This document shows, piece by piece, positions 36,801 to 44,445 of a stretch of 64,000 nucleotides of DNA. Under the pieces are notes generated by a model, which was not told the origin of the DNA, made no database searches, and saw only the letters and a program-made list of their open reading frames with translations. Origin of the DNA: Flagellimonas zhangzhouensis (GTDB lineage Bacteria > Bacteroidota > Bacteroidia > Flavobacteriales > Flavobacteriaceae); assembly GCF_900102925.1 (NCBI RefSeq), contig NZ_FNKI01000001.1, positions 992,001 through 1,056,000 on the forward strand. The letters are read 5' to 3'. A program made the translations under genes and the position numbers. Position 1 is the stretch's first letter. Each line of letters starts with the position of its first letter.

Positions 36801-39800
36801 AATAATTTTGTATCGAAAGGGCATCTCCTAGGTTGACAGTAGTTGTGAGCATGGCGTCACTGTACCAGGTAATGCCTGCGCCAATCATAGGAACAAGATC
36901 CGCGCCCGTGGGGTTGTCGCCCGAACAGAAGATTTGGTTGTTTGCTATTGGTGTGGTTGGCGTCGGGTTCACGGTCACGGTCACGGTCACCTGTTCCCCG
37001 CACTGGGTTGGGTCGTCGGGAGTGAAGGTGTAGTCGGTGTTGCCTGTTATGGAGGTGTCTATGGCATTGGGTGCCCATGTACCTGTTATTGCGTTGTCGG
37101 AGACCAATGGCAGTGCCTCTGGTGTCCTGTCCTCACAGTAGGTGGTGGTGAAGCTGAATGTGGGTGTCACCGTCGGGTCCACGGTTACGGTGACTGTTGC
37201 CGTTGCCTCTGTGGTGCACGGAGCCGTTGGTTGTACGGTATAGGTATAGTCTCCCGCGCCTGCAAAGGCCGGGCTCCAGGTCCCCCCTCCATCCGGGGAT
37301 CCCCCGAGCTGGTTGAAAAGGTCCGCCTCGGACAGCACGGTCCCCTCACAGATGGTGATGCTTCCGTCGGTCCCTGCATCGGGCTGTGGCTGAACTGTGA
37401 CGGTCACGATGGCCGTTGCCTGGGTTGCGCACGGTGCCGTTGGGTCCACGGTATAGGTATAGTCTCCCGCGCCTGCAAAGGCCGGGCTCCAGGTCCCCCC
37501 TCCATCCGGGGATCCCCCGAGCTGGTTGAAAAGGTCCGCCTCGGAGAGCACGGTGCCCTCACAGATGGTGATGCTTCCGTCGGTCCCTGCATCGGGCTGT
37601 GGCTGTACGGTTACTGTTACGATTACCTGCTCTCCGCACTGGCTGGCATCGTCGGGTGTGAAGGTGTAGTCGGTGTTGCCTGTTATGGAGGTGTCTATGG
37701 CATTGGGCGACCAAGTACCTGTTATCAAGTTGTCAGAGGCCGCAGGCAGTGCCTCTGGGGTCCCGTCCTCACAGTATGTGGTGGCGAAGCTGAACGTCGG
37801 TGTGACCGTAGGGTCCACGGTCACGGTCACGGTTGTTGCAGGGCTCTCACATCCTGCTTGCGTATTGGTCACATAGTAGTCCTGAGATGTAAGGTCATCG
37901 TCTACGTTTACTACAGTGGTGAGACCAGCATCGCTGTACCAAGTAATGACACCTGGATCTATTGCAGGTACTAAATCTGCTCCTGTTGGACTATCCGAAG
38001 AACAGAAGTTTTGATTGACAGCAGCAGGGGGTAATGGTGCAGGAGGGGCTATAAGAGTAACATCAGGAAATTCGGCAGAGATACATCCATTAATATCTAT
38101 GAACCAATTGTTATAATCCCCAGCAGTGAGTCCGTTTATGGTTGCAAACCCACCATCTACTTCTACATTAAGGAAACTACCTCCGTCATATGTCAGTGTG
38201 TAGAAACCATCAGGAACGTCATCGAATTCGAATGTGATTGATCCATCATTGCCGCCACAGGTGGTAGGGTCAGAAGTGGCTGAAATAGAAATATTGGGAA
38301 TTTCAGTAATAGACAAGGTCATGGTGGAGGCGGCGGGGGCACAACCACCATTTCCTGTAGCGGTTAGGGTAAGAATTACTGACCCAGCAATTATATCATC
38401 GTTGCTAGGTGTGTATTTAGGATGTAAAACTGTTGCATCATTAAAGAAACCAGTTCCTGATGATTCCCATAATAAGGTATCATAATTTGATGCCGTAGGT
38501 GCCACAGCAGAATCTGAAAGGGAAAGTGTTTCTCCTTCGCAAAGGGATTCATCTGAGCCTGCATCGGCAGATGGTTGTTGGGTAATTGTAATGGTAACTG
38601 TTGTTTCGTCATTCGGACAAGTTCCCGCCCCTAAGACTGCATACGTAAAGGGATACATACCAGGAAGTATTCCAAAAAAGTCTACATTGGTTGGGTCTGC
38701 AATTACAGAGTCAATACCTCCTCCTAAAGTGTTGTTGTCATCAGTCCAAGTACCGCCAATATCTTCTCCATCTATAAAGTCAAAAAGATTAACGACTGGG
38801 CTGTTGGTACATAAATTAACAATATTGGCACTTCCCGCATTTGGAGGGGTATATACGGTAATAGTTTGAACGACATCAGTTGTGTTACCAGAGGTATCCG
38901 TAACCCGATAGGTACGTTCAATAATCATAGGATTTGGACCTGCGTCGATAATATTATCCACTCCTAATTGTTCAATAGTATCTACAGCACAATTATCGCT
39001 TGCTGTAACTAAAGTAGCATCTGGTGCAGGTATAGGACCACAAACTGTATCATCGCCAATGGATGCTTTTGGTGGTGTAAAATCTCCATAAGCAATAGTG
39101 AAAACATCTTCGTCTTCAAAATTTACATTGTCAAAGAATGCATCTGTTCCTACAACACTTGTGGCTAGGATATAGGTTATAGGACCATCTGTAAAATCTC
39201 CATTTCCGTCAGTATCAATCATTAAGTAAAGGGCACAAGTATTGAAATCAGGTAATGATAAAATATCAGACCCTGCCAGTTCAACCCTAACGCTTACCCC
39301 AGATATAGGTGTTTCTCCGCCCGAGGTGTTTTTCTGTACTTTCCATTCTCTTTCAATTCTTGTGGTTACGGTACCACCAGGTAGTTCTGCCAAAGCAGCA
39401 GCCGTAACATCTAGGCTGGCACGGTCACTACCCCATAAAAGGTAGTTATGGTCGTAGTCGGAGCCGTCACCATCAATATGTGGTCGGAAATTTTCGGTAC
39501 CTTCAATTTCTTCATCGTCAGGAGATAAGAAATCACTATTAGTAGATATGGTTACAATGGCTTCGGTATTTACACTCTTGGAGATTCTTTGATCTTGGTT
39601 GTATCTGAGTTTGAGTTCACCACCTGGTATGGCCACATCGTCGTATCTATCTACCCCAATACCCGCGATATCATACTTATACTGTATATGTGGTGTCCAT
39701 ATTTCGGTACCATCAGCTGCCAAATAGTTATAGTCACCATTACCAAAGGTACTTCCGAGAACATTTCCAACATTTTCAGATAGGGTAATGCCATATTTTA

Positions 39801-40899
39801 TAGCCAAATAACTTTCTACTTTTTTAATTTCGTCTGGATAGTTATTCGCTATCTGGTCATCTACCAGAAAAATTTCGGCGATTTGTCCTGTAAAGTTCCT
39901 GTTGGCATTGTTACTGTTAAAATGCCTTCCTATACTGTTGAAATAAAATAGTTTTCTTCTTGAATCGGCTTCACCATACCCGTTGATATCTATATCGTGC
40001 AAGCCATTGACCCACGTATCCAGATATTCAAAGTCACCAGTTATTCTCCGATTAAAGACTGCAACCGTGGGCTCGTTATTGAGATCAATACTTCCAGACT
40101 GAAAATATTCTGTAGCACCACCAGTCCGCCATGTTCTGCCTATAGAGAAATTGTTGCCATCTGACACTCCCAATGAAAGATTGGTAGTGCTGAATGGATA
40201 ATCATCTGTATCACCCCCGAAAAGTAGGCGTTGGCTACTTGCCGAATTTCCTGCACCAAGGCCGCGAAATACGATAAAAATAGTGACCTCTTCCCTAGAA
40301 CTGGCCCTGAAATGTAGTGCTTGGCCCACACTACCATTAGCTGCACCATCAAATTCGATAACGGGATTAAAATTGATTTCATTTCTTTGGAGGGTTGGCA
40401 AGCCCGCAGGAGCAATAATCCCAAGATCTAAATAGGTGGTTCCATCACCACTTAAAGAATTTGGGTAATCGAAACCTGGTAAGTCAGGTAGCGAAAGTAT
40501 GTGCTGCGGGTAAGAATATGTAGGTAATGGGTTGCCAGGATTTGTAGGGATATTTACATAATCTGCTGGGGCTGGATATCGGTACGCATCTTGAGGGGTA
40601 AAGTCCACCAAATCTGACCAATACTCCACTGCTGTACCATCGGCAGGAGGGTGAGGTGTAAGGAGAAAAAGGTTACTGCCTGGGCTATAGGGTAAGGACG
40701 GGGCATTAACGGCCCTATCGGCTGCAAACCAAGTGTCCAGTTCAATGTTTTGAGCGAACGTAGATTGGCTGGTTAAGAAAAATAAAAAGAAAAACAAGCA
40801 CCTAAAAACAGCTTTTGCCGCTTTGGGGTGAAAAGCACTGCGATGCACTTTTAAAAAATTTATAGCATCAAAAAAGGAGTAGAGTAGAAGTTTTGCCAT
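33880..40899 (-). CDS. Giant CHU_C-domain surface adhesin
   Basis: About 2339 residues. I chose the ATG at 40899 (MAKLLLYSF); the frame is open to a TTG at 40938, but that lies almost at the transcript start predicted from array C. The signal peptide is long (hydrophobic CLFFFLFFLTSQSTFAQ after about 33 residues). The order is: LamG/concanavalin-like and DUF8202-like N-terminal region (to about 540), many Ig-like/HYR-type beta modules, two nearly identical 71-residue units, four 72-residue units, further modules, and a C-terminal CHU_C domain (FFTPNNDGQNDFWKP, DRYGRKI, LPSGDYWYMVKLNDG). It is likely T9SS-exported and paired with the PorP/SprF protein downstream. Ligand unknown. Confidence 0.92.
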   Translation of the reverse strand: MAKLLLYSFFDAINFLKVHRSAFHPKAAKAVFRCLFFFLFFLTSQSTFAQNIELDTWFAADRAVNAPSLPYSPGSNLFLLTPHPPADGTAVEYWSDLVDFTPQDAYRYPAPADYVNIPTNPGNPLPTYSYPQHILSLPDLPGFDYPNSLSGDGTTYLDLGIIAPAGLPTLQRNEINFNPVIEFDGAANGSVGQALHFRASSREEVTIFIVFRGLGAGNSASSQRLLFGGDTDDYPFSTTNLSLGVSDGNNFSIGRTWRTGGATEYFQSGSIDLNNEPTVAVFNRRITGDFEYLDTWVNGLHDIDINGYGEADSRRKLFYFNSIGRHFNSNNANRNFTGQIAEIFLVDDQIANNYPDEIKKVESYLAIKYGITLSENVGNVLGSTFGNGDYNYLAADGTEIWTPHIQYKYDIAGIGVDRYDDVAIPGGELKLRYNQDQRISKSVNTEAIVTISTNSDFLSPDDEEIEGTENFRPHIDGDGSDYDHNYLLWGSDRASLDVTAAALAELPGGTVTTRIEREWKVQKNTSGGETPISGVSVRVELAGSDILSLPDFNTCALYLMIDTDGNGDFTDGPITYILATSVVGTDAFFDNVNFEDEDVFTIAYGDFTPPKASIGDDTVCGPIPAPDATLVTASDNCAVDTIEQLGVDNIIDAGPNPMIIERTYRVTDTSGNTTDVVQTITVYTPPNAGSANIVNLCTNSPVVNLFDFIDGEDIGGTWTDDNNTLGGGIDSVIADPTNVDFFGILPGMYPFTYAVLGAGTCPNDETTVTITITQQPSADAGSDESLCEGETLSLSDSAVAPTASNYDTLLWESSGTGFFNDATVLHPKYTPSNDDIIAGSVILTLTATGNGGCAPAASTMTLSITEIPNISISATSDPTTCGGNDGSITFEFDDVPDGFYTLTYDGGSFLNVEVDGGFATINGLTAGDYNNWFIDINGCISAEFPDVTLIAPPAPLPPAAVNQNFCSSDSPTGADLVPAIDPGVITWYSDAGLTTVVNVDDDLTSQDYYVTNTQAGCESPATTVTVTVDPTVTPTFSFATTYCEDGTPEALPAASDNLITGTWSPNAIDTSITGNTDYTFTPDDASQCGEQVIVTVTVQPQPDAGTDGSITICEGTVLSEADLFNQLGGSPDGGGTWSPAFAGAGDYTYTVDPTAPCATQATAIVTVTVQPQPDAGTDGSITICEGTVLSEADLFNQLGGSPDGGGTWSPAFAGAGDYTYTVQPTAPCTTEATATVTVTVDPTVTPTFSFTTTYCEDRTPEALPLVSDNAITGTWAPNAIDTSITGNTDYTFTPDDPTQCGEQVTVTVTVNPTPTTPIANNQIFCSGDNPTGADLVPMIGAGITWYSDAMLTTTVNLGDALSIQNYYVTQTTNGCEGPATMILVGIEEAPIVDAGSDEEICETDEFRLIDSSIIPSATNISDVVWSTSGDGNFSNPIVLAPRYFPGPNDIINGSVVLTLQGNPNAPCTDPALDSMTLSILSSPIANAGPNIDQCENGDFVMSANTPLIGTGTWSQLNGPMVTIVDANDPSTNVTGLPIGSSATLRWTVTTGTCADVSDDIILTNNLIPLVMVNGFADPTICSGNNGSIGLEFNNVPDGVYDIVYDNGIFNGVVISNGSAFINGLTAGDYHNMRITVNGCTSLSDPDVSLDDPTPPDLDPLMNVNECDAYILPQITGTGKSGNEAYYTQPNGGGVQYAEGQVYDIIGTNTLYIYDQNGTCSDQESFQITINQSPLADNPSDVERCESYILPPLTNGNYFDAPNGGGNALSAGDEITTTSTIFVFSPSIGSCPDTENSFTVTINTTPVADAPSNVEQCDFYILPPLTNGNYFDAPNGGGNALSAGDEITSTSTIYVFNPGMGSCPDAENSFVVTINETPLADALSDVERCDFYILPPLTNGNYFDAPNGGGNALSAGDEITSTSTIYVFNPGMGSCPDAENSFVVTINNTPMADAPANVERCESYILPPLTNGNYFDTPNGGGNSLSEGDEITSTSTIYVFSRGNGSCQNAENSFTVTINGFSATILVENESCTDSMDGAATIDLKNAALPVTVQINGLAPMAFNSSSFTLNDLTAGSYNVSIMDSNGCEVTDSFEIESDGMIIDATVEVVYLCDDNLPSNALFVNLSDTSISNEVLYGLNTTNPDEFLLNPDFENLSAGEHMLYIMHNNGCMSEIPFEVESSTPLTLTLSNENVNEITANVSGGNGPYTYYFENNDGTTSNTFTIDRSGTFIVRVVDDKGCETTETITLNFADISIPNFFTPNNDGQNDFWKPRNMELFSDIETFIFDRYGRKIKIMGPLDAGWDGSYESKPLPSGDYWYMVKLNDGSGREYVGHFTLYR
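34847..35704 (-). repeat. Four tandem 216-bp coding repeats in the giant adhesin
   Basis: Four copies of a 72-residue module share YILPPLTNGNYFD, PNGGGN, SxGDEIT and STIxVF, spaced 216 bp apart (for example AAATCACATC at 35231 and its counterpart at 35447). The central two are nearly identical. A diverged fifth copy precedes them. They encode stalk or binding modules and could expand or contract by recombination. Confidence 0.85.
36960..37850 (-). repeat. GC-rich repeat island within the giant adhesin
   Basis: The order is X-R-R-X. R is 213 bp; 162 bp of it (37235-37396 and 37448-37609) differ by only two bases between the copies. X is a module recurring 636 bp apart (landmark CGGTGTTGCC at 37035 and 37671). 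A 60-bp sample (37261-37320) is 67% G+C, against about 40% in most of the window. This marks recent duplication and possibly acquisition from a different source. Confidence 0.8.
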
Positions 40900-40953
40900 A
40901 CCGATAGATTTGGGATCTTTCTTGGTGGGGTGGGACAAGAAGAATATTTAGTA

Positions 40954-41045
40954 TAAAATAAAAGGGTTTATCTCTAGGTAGGTGTAACCGATTCACCTAT
41001 GGGGGGTTACAATTGACGAATGCCCATTTTGAGTTTATGGATGCG
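40954..41045 (-). promoter_or_regulatory. LytTR-type promoter array C (giant adhesin operon)
   Basis: Units ACCTATGGG (40995), ACGAATGCC (41016) and ATGGATGCG (41037) have exact 21-bp spacing. The -7-like box TTATTTTA (minus, 40954-40961) lies 41 bp from the first unit. The implied transcript start (about 40947) gives a leader of about 48 nt to the ATG at 40899. This box is the weakest of the five. Confidence 0.6.
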
Positions 41046-41109
41046 GATTGAGTAAAAATGTTAAATTGTAAGTAAAATCTTTATAAAATAGCTTGTTTTT
41101 AATCCTTGG

Positions 41110-41140
41110 AAATAAAATGGGCCACCAATTTTGGCGGCCC
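41110..41140 (-). terminator. Terminator after the DUF5723/OmpA gene
   Basis: GGGCC-A-CCAA (41119-41128) pairs with TTGG-C-GGCCC (41131-41140). On the minus strand the hairpin is followed by ATTTTATTT. It lies 84 bp past the stop codon. Confidence 0.65.
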
Positions 41141-41223
41141 AAACCATCCTGAATCTTATGAACTTAGGAGTTACACCAAACCTTATTGTTCTTCAGATTT
41201 TATTGTTGAAAATAGTAGGATGG

Positions 41224-43386
41224 TTATTTGATCAGGTTAATTTCCACTCTTCGGTTTTGGGTTCTTCCTATTTTGGTAGTGTTGGATGCAATGGGTTTTT
41301 CCTCTCCATAACCGATAGCGATTAAACGATTGCCAGCCACTCCTTCATTGATCAAGAAATCCCTTACTGAATTTGCCCTAGCTTCGGACAACCTTTGGTT
41401 GCTACTGCTACTGCCCACACTATCGGTATGGCCTTCCACAGTAAATTTGGCGTTTGGATATTCGTTTAAAATTTGGATGATATCGACCATGGTGGATACC
41501 GACTCGGTTTTAATGGTGGCTTTACCAGTATCGAACAAAATGGTCTTGGCATAATCGTTCAACTGTTTTTGAACTTCTATTGTTACTTCTGGGCATCCGT
41601 TGTTGTTAATAGGTCCTGGTACATTTGGACACAAATCATCCAAATCAACCAATCCATCACCATCGGTATCGGGGCATCCTTTGTTTTCCAAACTTCCAGG
41701 AATTTGTGGACAGCGGTCGTCTTTATCTGCCAAACCATCCCCGTCGGTATCTGGGCAACCATTGAATTTAGGTAAACCTGCTTCGGAAGGGCAATGATCG
41801 TCTTTGTCCAAAATACCATCATTATCAGTATCAGGCCATGGGCACCCTTTGTTTTCTTTTGGTCCTGAAATGTCAGGACAGGCATCGTCTTTATCCAATA
41901 CACCATCTTTATCGGTATCGGGCCAAGGACATCCTTGGTTTTCCACGGGACCTGGAATATCTGGACAGGCATCTTCCTTGTTTACAATGCCATCGTTGTC
42001 CTTGTCTTTTAAATTGTTTTGATAAATAGGTACCTTAAGTCCAGCGTAAAGATCTAAACCTTTGGTTTCCTTACCTACCAAGGAAGAAAGTACGGAACCA
42101 GAACCCATATACAGTGGCCCTAGTCGTAAGCCAGCTCCCCACATAAAACCAACTTCTTGGATGATGCTGATTGGAGAATAAAATGCCAACCAGGTGCTTT
42201 CAAAACGAGGAGTAAGTCTGTATTGGTTAAGAATGCCACCTGTATTTACCGCATTTTTTGCTGTTAGGGAGAAATCGGTGTTCAGGTTTACATAGAATTT
42301 GGAGTTGATGCTATAATCTGCATTAAAATGGAGTGCCGTTGGCAGGGCGTAATTTTTGGAATCTTTTTCGGAAATCATTTCGAAGTTGTCCAATAAGGCT
42401 TCTTCGAGCACATCGCCATCAAAATTATCGATACTCTGGGTTGTGTTCAGATCGTATAAACGGTCCCTACCTACAATGTCGGTTATTCTACCGATGTCGG
42501 TTACGGAAAGTCCAAGTTTTACTTTGTATTTGTTTACACCACGATTGGTTATGGAAGTACCATTTCCCTTCAGTTTTTTGAAGTTGTCATATTCTGGTCG
42601 CCATTCGTAAACAACACCTAAGTCTGCACCTATTCCAGTTCCGTTTCTAGAACCGAAGGCGTCTCCAAAATTGCCTTCCTCATTTACTTCACCTGTATTA
42701 CCATGATGTAAATACCCAGTTGTGGTAACTTCTCTGGTGTTTGAATTGTAGTCGAAAGAAATATCTTCTCCATAAGCATATACATTGCCGATGTTCTGTA
42801 ATAGTTTTAAAGAAGCTCCACCCTTGATAAAATGTTCCTCTTGGTTGTAAAGTACCCGAGCATAACTAACACCAAGTTCTGCCCAACCACTAAAGGAGCC
42901 ATAAACGTTGTCTTCTTCCAAGAAAAAATCCTCATCTTCATCAAAACCTCCTTCTTTTTTCAGGACATTACCGTTGACTTCATTCAAATTGAAGAAGCCA
43001 CGACCACGAGTGAAAACGGCCAAAGAATGCTTTTCACTCATGCTCAACATAACCGATGGTCCCATCACATCAATATTCAGGGCTAAAAAGTTATCGTCGG
43101 AAGGATACGTATTGGCAGTATCGAAAGTATCTCCAAAGTTTTTAAAGGCATCTCCCAGATTGAATCCTAAATAATCATTTCCGTACAGGGCACTAATACC
43201 CACTAAATTGATATCTGTTTTTAATCTTGAGTCTGCAATGTTGGCTGGGTTGGATATTACACTGTGAACACCACTGTAATTATCCTCCAAAAACCCAACA
43301 TAGGATTGTGAATAGATTTTGTTGCAAAGAAGTAGGAACAATAAACACATTCCTAGTTTATTCAAAAGATTCATTTTATGTTTCAT
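41224..43386 (-). CDS. DUF5723 outer-membrane protein with thrombospondin-type repeats and OmpA domain
   Basis: 720 residues: signal peptide ([13 protein letters not shown]), an N-terminal DUF5723 beta-barrel-like region (about 27-455, with [18 protein letters not shown]), five calcium-binding thrombospondin type 3 repeats (about 465-590, [20 protein letters not shown]) and a C-terminal OmpA peptidoglycan-binding domain (about 605-720; [38 protein letters not shown]). It probably links outer membrane and cell wall. It is the only gene of its unit, under array D (35-126 bp before the ATG), and is followed by a terminator. Co-control with the adhesin operon suggests a shared surface programme (inference). 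Confidence 0.9.
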   Translation of the reverse strand: MKHKMNLLNKLGMCLLFLLLCNKIYSQSYVGFLEDNYSGVHSVISNPANIADSRLKTDINLVGISALYGNDYLGFNLGDAFKNFGDTFDTANTYPSDDNFLALNIDVMGPSVMLSMSEKHSLAVFTRGRGFFNLNEVNGNVLKKEGGFDEDEDFFLEEDNVYGSFSGWAELGVSYARVLYNQEEHFIKGGASLKLLQNIGNVYAYGEDISFDYNSNTREVTTTGYLHHGNTGEVNEEGNFGDAFGSRNGTGIGADLGVVYEWRPEYDNFKKLKGNGTSITNRGVNKYKVKLGLSVTDIGRITDIVGRDRLYDLNTTQSIDNFDGDVLEEALLDNFEMISEKDSKNYALPTALHFNADYSINSKFYVNLNTDFSLTAKNAVNTGGILNQYRLTPRFESTWLAFYSPISIIQEVGFMWGAGLRLGPLYMGSGSVLSSLVGKETKGLDLYAGLKVPIYQNNLKDKDNDGIVNKEDACPDIPGPVENQGCPWPDTDKDGVLDKDDACPDISGPKENKGCPWPDTDNDGILDKDDHCPSEAGLPKFNGCPDTDGDGLADKDDRCPQIPGSLENKGCPDTDGDGLVDLDDLCPNVPGPINNNGCPEVTIEVQKQLNDYAKTILFDTGKATIKTESVSTMVDIIQILNEYPNAKFTVEGHTDSVGSSSSNQRLSEARANSVRDFLINEGVAGNRLIAIGYGEEKPIASNTTKIGRTQNRRVEINLIK

Positions 43387-43426
43387 TGTATCTTGTTTTG
43401 AGATCTATTTTTCCGTTTGGAATTGA

Positions 43427-43518
43427 CAAATTGAATACATTAAAACATGTAAATAAGGAGTGAATGAACGGATGGGGGTTTTGAGTTGACGGATAGGCAA
43501 ATTGAGTTTATGTATCGC
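43427..43518 (-). promoter_or_regulatory. LytTR-type promoter array D (DUF5723/OmpA gene)
   Basis: Units ACGGATGGG (43468), ACGGATAGG (43489) and ATGTATCGC (43510) have exact 21-bp spacing. The -7-like box TCAATTTG (minus, 43427-43434) lies 41 bp from the first unit. The complementary reading TCCGTTCAT fits the published LytTR consensus [TA][AC][CA]GTTN[AG][TG]. Confidence 0.65.
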
Positions 43519-43571
43519 GTTTTGGAGGTTGAAAAATCTTACTGGAATAGAAATTTAATAGGTGCGGAAAC

Positions 43572-43734
43572 AAAAAAACCATTACTACCAAGGGACTTTG
43601 CTAATCCCTTGGCGTAACGGAAACCTCAACTAAACTAAACACTTTTATGACTAACAGTCGTTAAAGTGAATTGCTATATGTGCATGCGTTAAAATTGATC
43701 TTGCTTTTCAATTTAGTTCAACGCGTAATTGCAC
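43572..43734 (-). ncRNA. Candidate small RNA with three stem-loops, driven by array E
   Basis: The minus-strand sequence after the TATGTTTG box forms three consecutive stem-loops. Stem-loop 1: GTGC (43734-43731), GCGTT and AAATTGA, each matched by a complement (TCAATTT, AACGC, GCAC, down to 43680). Stem-loop 2: CACTTT/AAAGTG (43668-43663 with 43645-43640) enclosing GACT/AGTC. Stem-loop 3: CCAAGGGA/TCCCTTGG (43612-43605 with 43595-43588), followed 9 nt later by seven T. The longest ATG frame nearby is 11 codons. This is an independent RNA or, less likely, a 3-part leader for the OmpA gene. Confidence 0.55.
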
Positions 43735-43736
43735 TT

Positions 43737-43828
43737 CAAACATATAATGATCCTTTGGAATAATTTGAGCTGAATTCACGGATGGGTGTTTTCAACCAAC
43801 GGATGCCCTATTTGAATTGGTGGAGTAA
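43737..43828 (-). promoter_or_regulatory. LytTR-type promoter array E (candidate small RNA)
   Basis: Units ACGGATGGG (43778), ACGGATGCC (43799) and a weak GTGGAGTAA (43820) have exact 21-bp spacing. The -7 box TATGTTTG (minus, 43737-43744) is an exact TAnnTTTG match, 41 bp from the first unit. TCCGTTGGT on the minus strand fits the LytTR consensus at every constrained position. No protein gene begins within 300 bp downstream. Confidence 0.65.
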
Positions 43829-43884
43829 AATTGGAATTCAATATTTAGCGAAAAGGAAAGCGAAATTTATAAATGCGCTAAAAC

Positions 43885-43915
43885 AAAAAAGCAGCCTTTT
43901 CAAGCTGCTTTTTTT
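43885..43915 (-). terminator. Terminator after the YegP-like gene
   Basis: GCAGC (43891-43895) pairs with GCTGC (43904-43908), flanked by A-run and T-run on both sides, so it can act in both directions. It lies 16 bp past the stop codon of the leftward gene. Confidence 0.75.
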
Positions 43916-43930
43916 AATTAATGGATAGGT

Positions 43931-44263
43931 TTATTCCGAAACTTCTTCAACAGAAGCATCGGGAGCATTTTTTTTAACGGAAGCTACGCCGTTTTCCATG
44001 GCGGATACGCTGGAATACATCTCGCTATTGCCAATTACTTGGCCGTTGGATGCTTTTAGGTTAAAATACGGACTTCCATCCTTGGCAGTTAGTCTTTCAA
44101 AGTTACCATCGTCCTGTGAGTGTTTTTTTACCGACTCTACGCCGTTTTCACAGGCAGCTTTGGTGGTGTAGCCTTGACTGCTTAAAATAACTTGACCGTT
44201 ACCAGCCTTTAAATTAAACCTGAACTTGCCAGCTTTATCCGTTTTAATCTCAAATTTTCCCAT
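43931..44263 (-). CDS. YegP/DUF1508 family protein
   Basis: 110 residues made of two tandem DUF1508 repeats: KFEIKTDKAGKFRFNLKAGNGQVILSSQGY with a following CENGVESVKKH, and FERLTAKDGSPYFNLKASNGQVIGNSEMY with MENGVASVKKN. This matches the small YegP family, whose function is unproved. There is no signal peptide, so it is cytosolic. It is a single gene with its own terminator. Confidence 0.92.
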   Translation of the reverse strand: MGKFEIKTDKAGKFRFNLKAGNGQVILSSQGYTTKAACENGVESVKKHSQDDGNFERLTAKDGSPYFNLKASNGQVIGNSEMYSSVSAMENGVASVKKNAPDASVEEVSE

Positions 44264-44393
44264 GCTTATATATTTTGAATACTAAAGCTAGAGATTTTAT
44301 TAAAAATTGACCAATAAATCAGTTATAATTTATCATTAAATCAACCCTTAAGGTCTTTTTTTGAAAAGATTCTTAATAAGGTCGGCATAATGC

Positions 44394-44426
44394 ACAAAAA
44401 AAGGAGACCGTTTGGCCTCCTTTTAA
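44394..44426 (-). terminator. Terminator after proA
   Basis: AAAAGGAG-A-CC pairs with GG-C-CTCCTTTT around GTTT (44399-44424). On the minus strand it is followed by a run of T. It closes the proC-proB-proA operon 20 bp after the proA stop. Confidence 0.85.
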
Positions 44427-44445
44427 GTTGTATGTTGATAGGGAT

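Noticed and set aside
34847..37609. Direct repeats considered as a CRISPR array
   Set aside because: The repeats are long, in frame and inside the adhesin coding sequence; there are no short spacers or cas genes.
36934..37974. Long rightward open frame (346 codons) antisense to the giant adhesin
   Set aside because: It is a by-product of the GC-rich repeat island on the opposite strand. The translation is repetitive and Gly/Cys-rich, with no family resemblance, while the adhesin frame is continuous.
40900..40938. TTG start of the giant adhesin at 40938
   Set aside because: It would lie about 9 nt after the transcript start implied by array C, and the ATG at 40899 still leaves a complete signal peptide.
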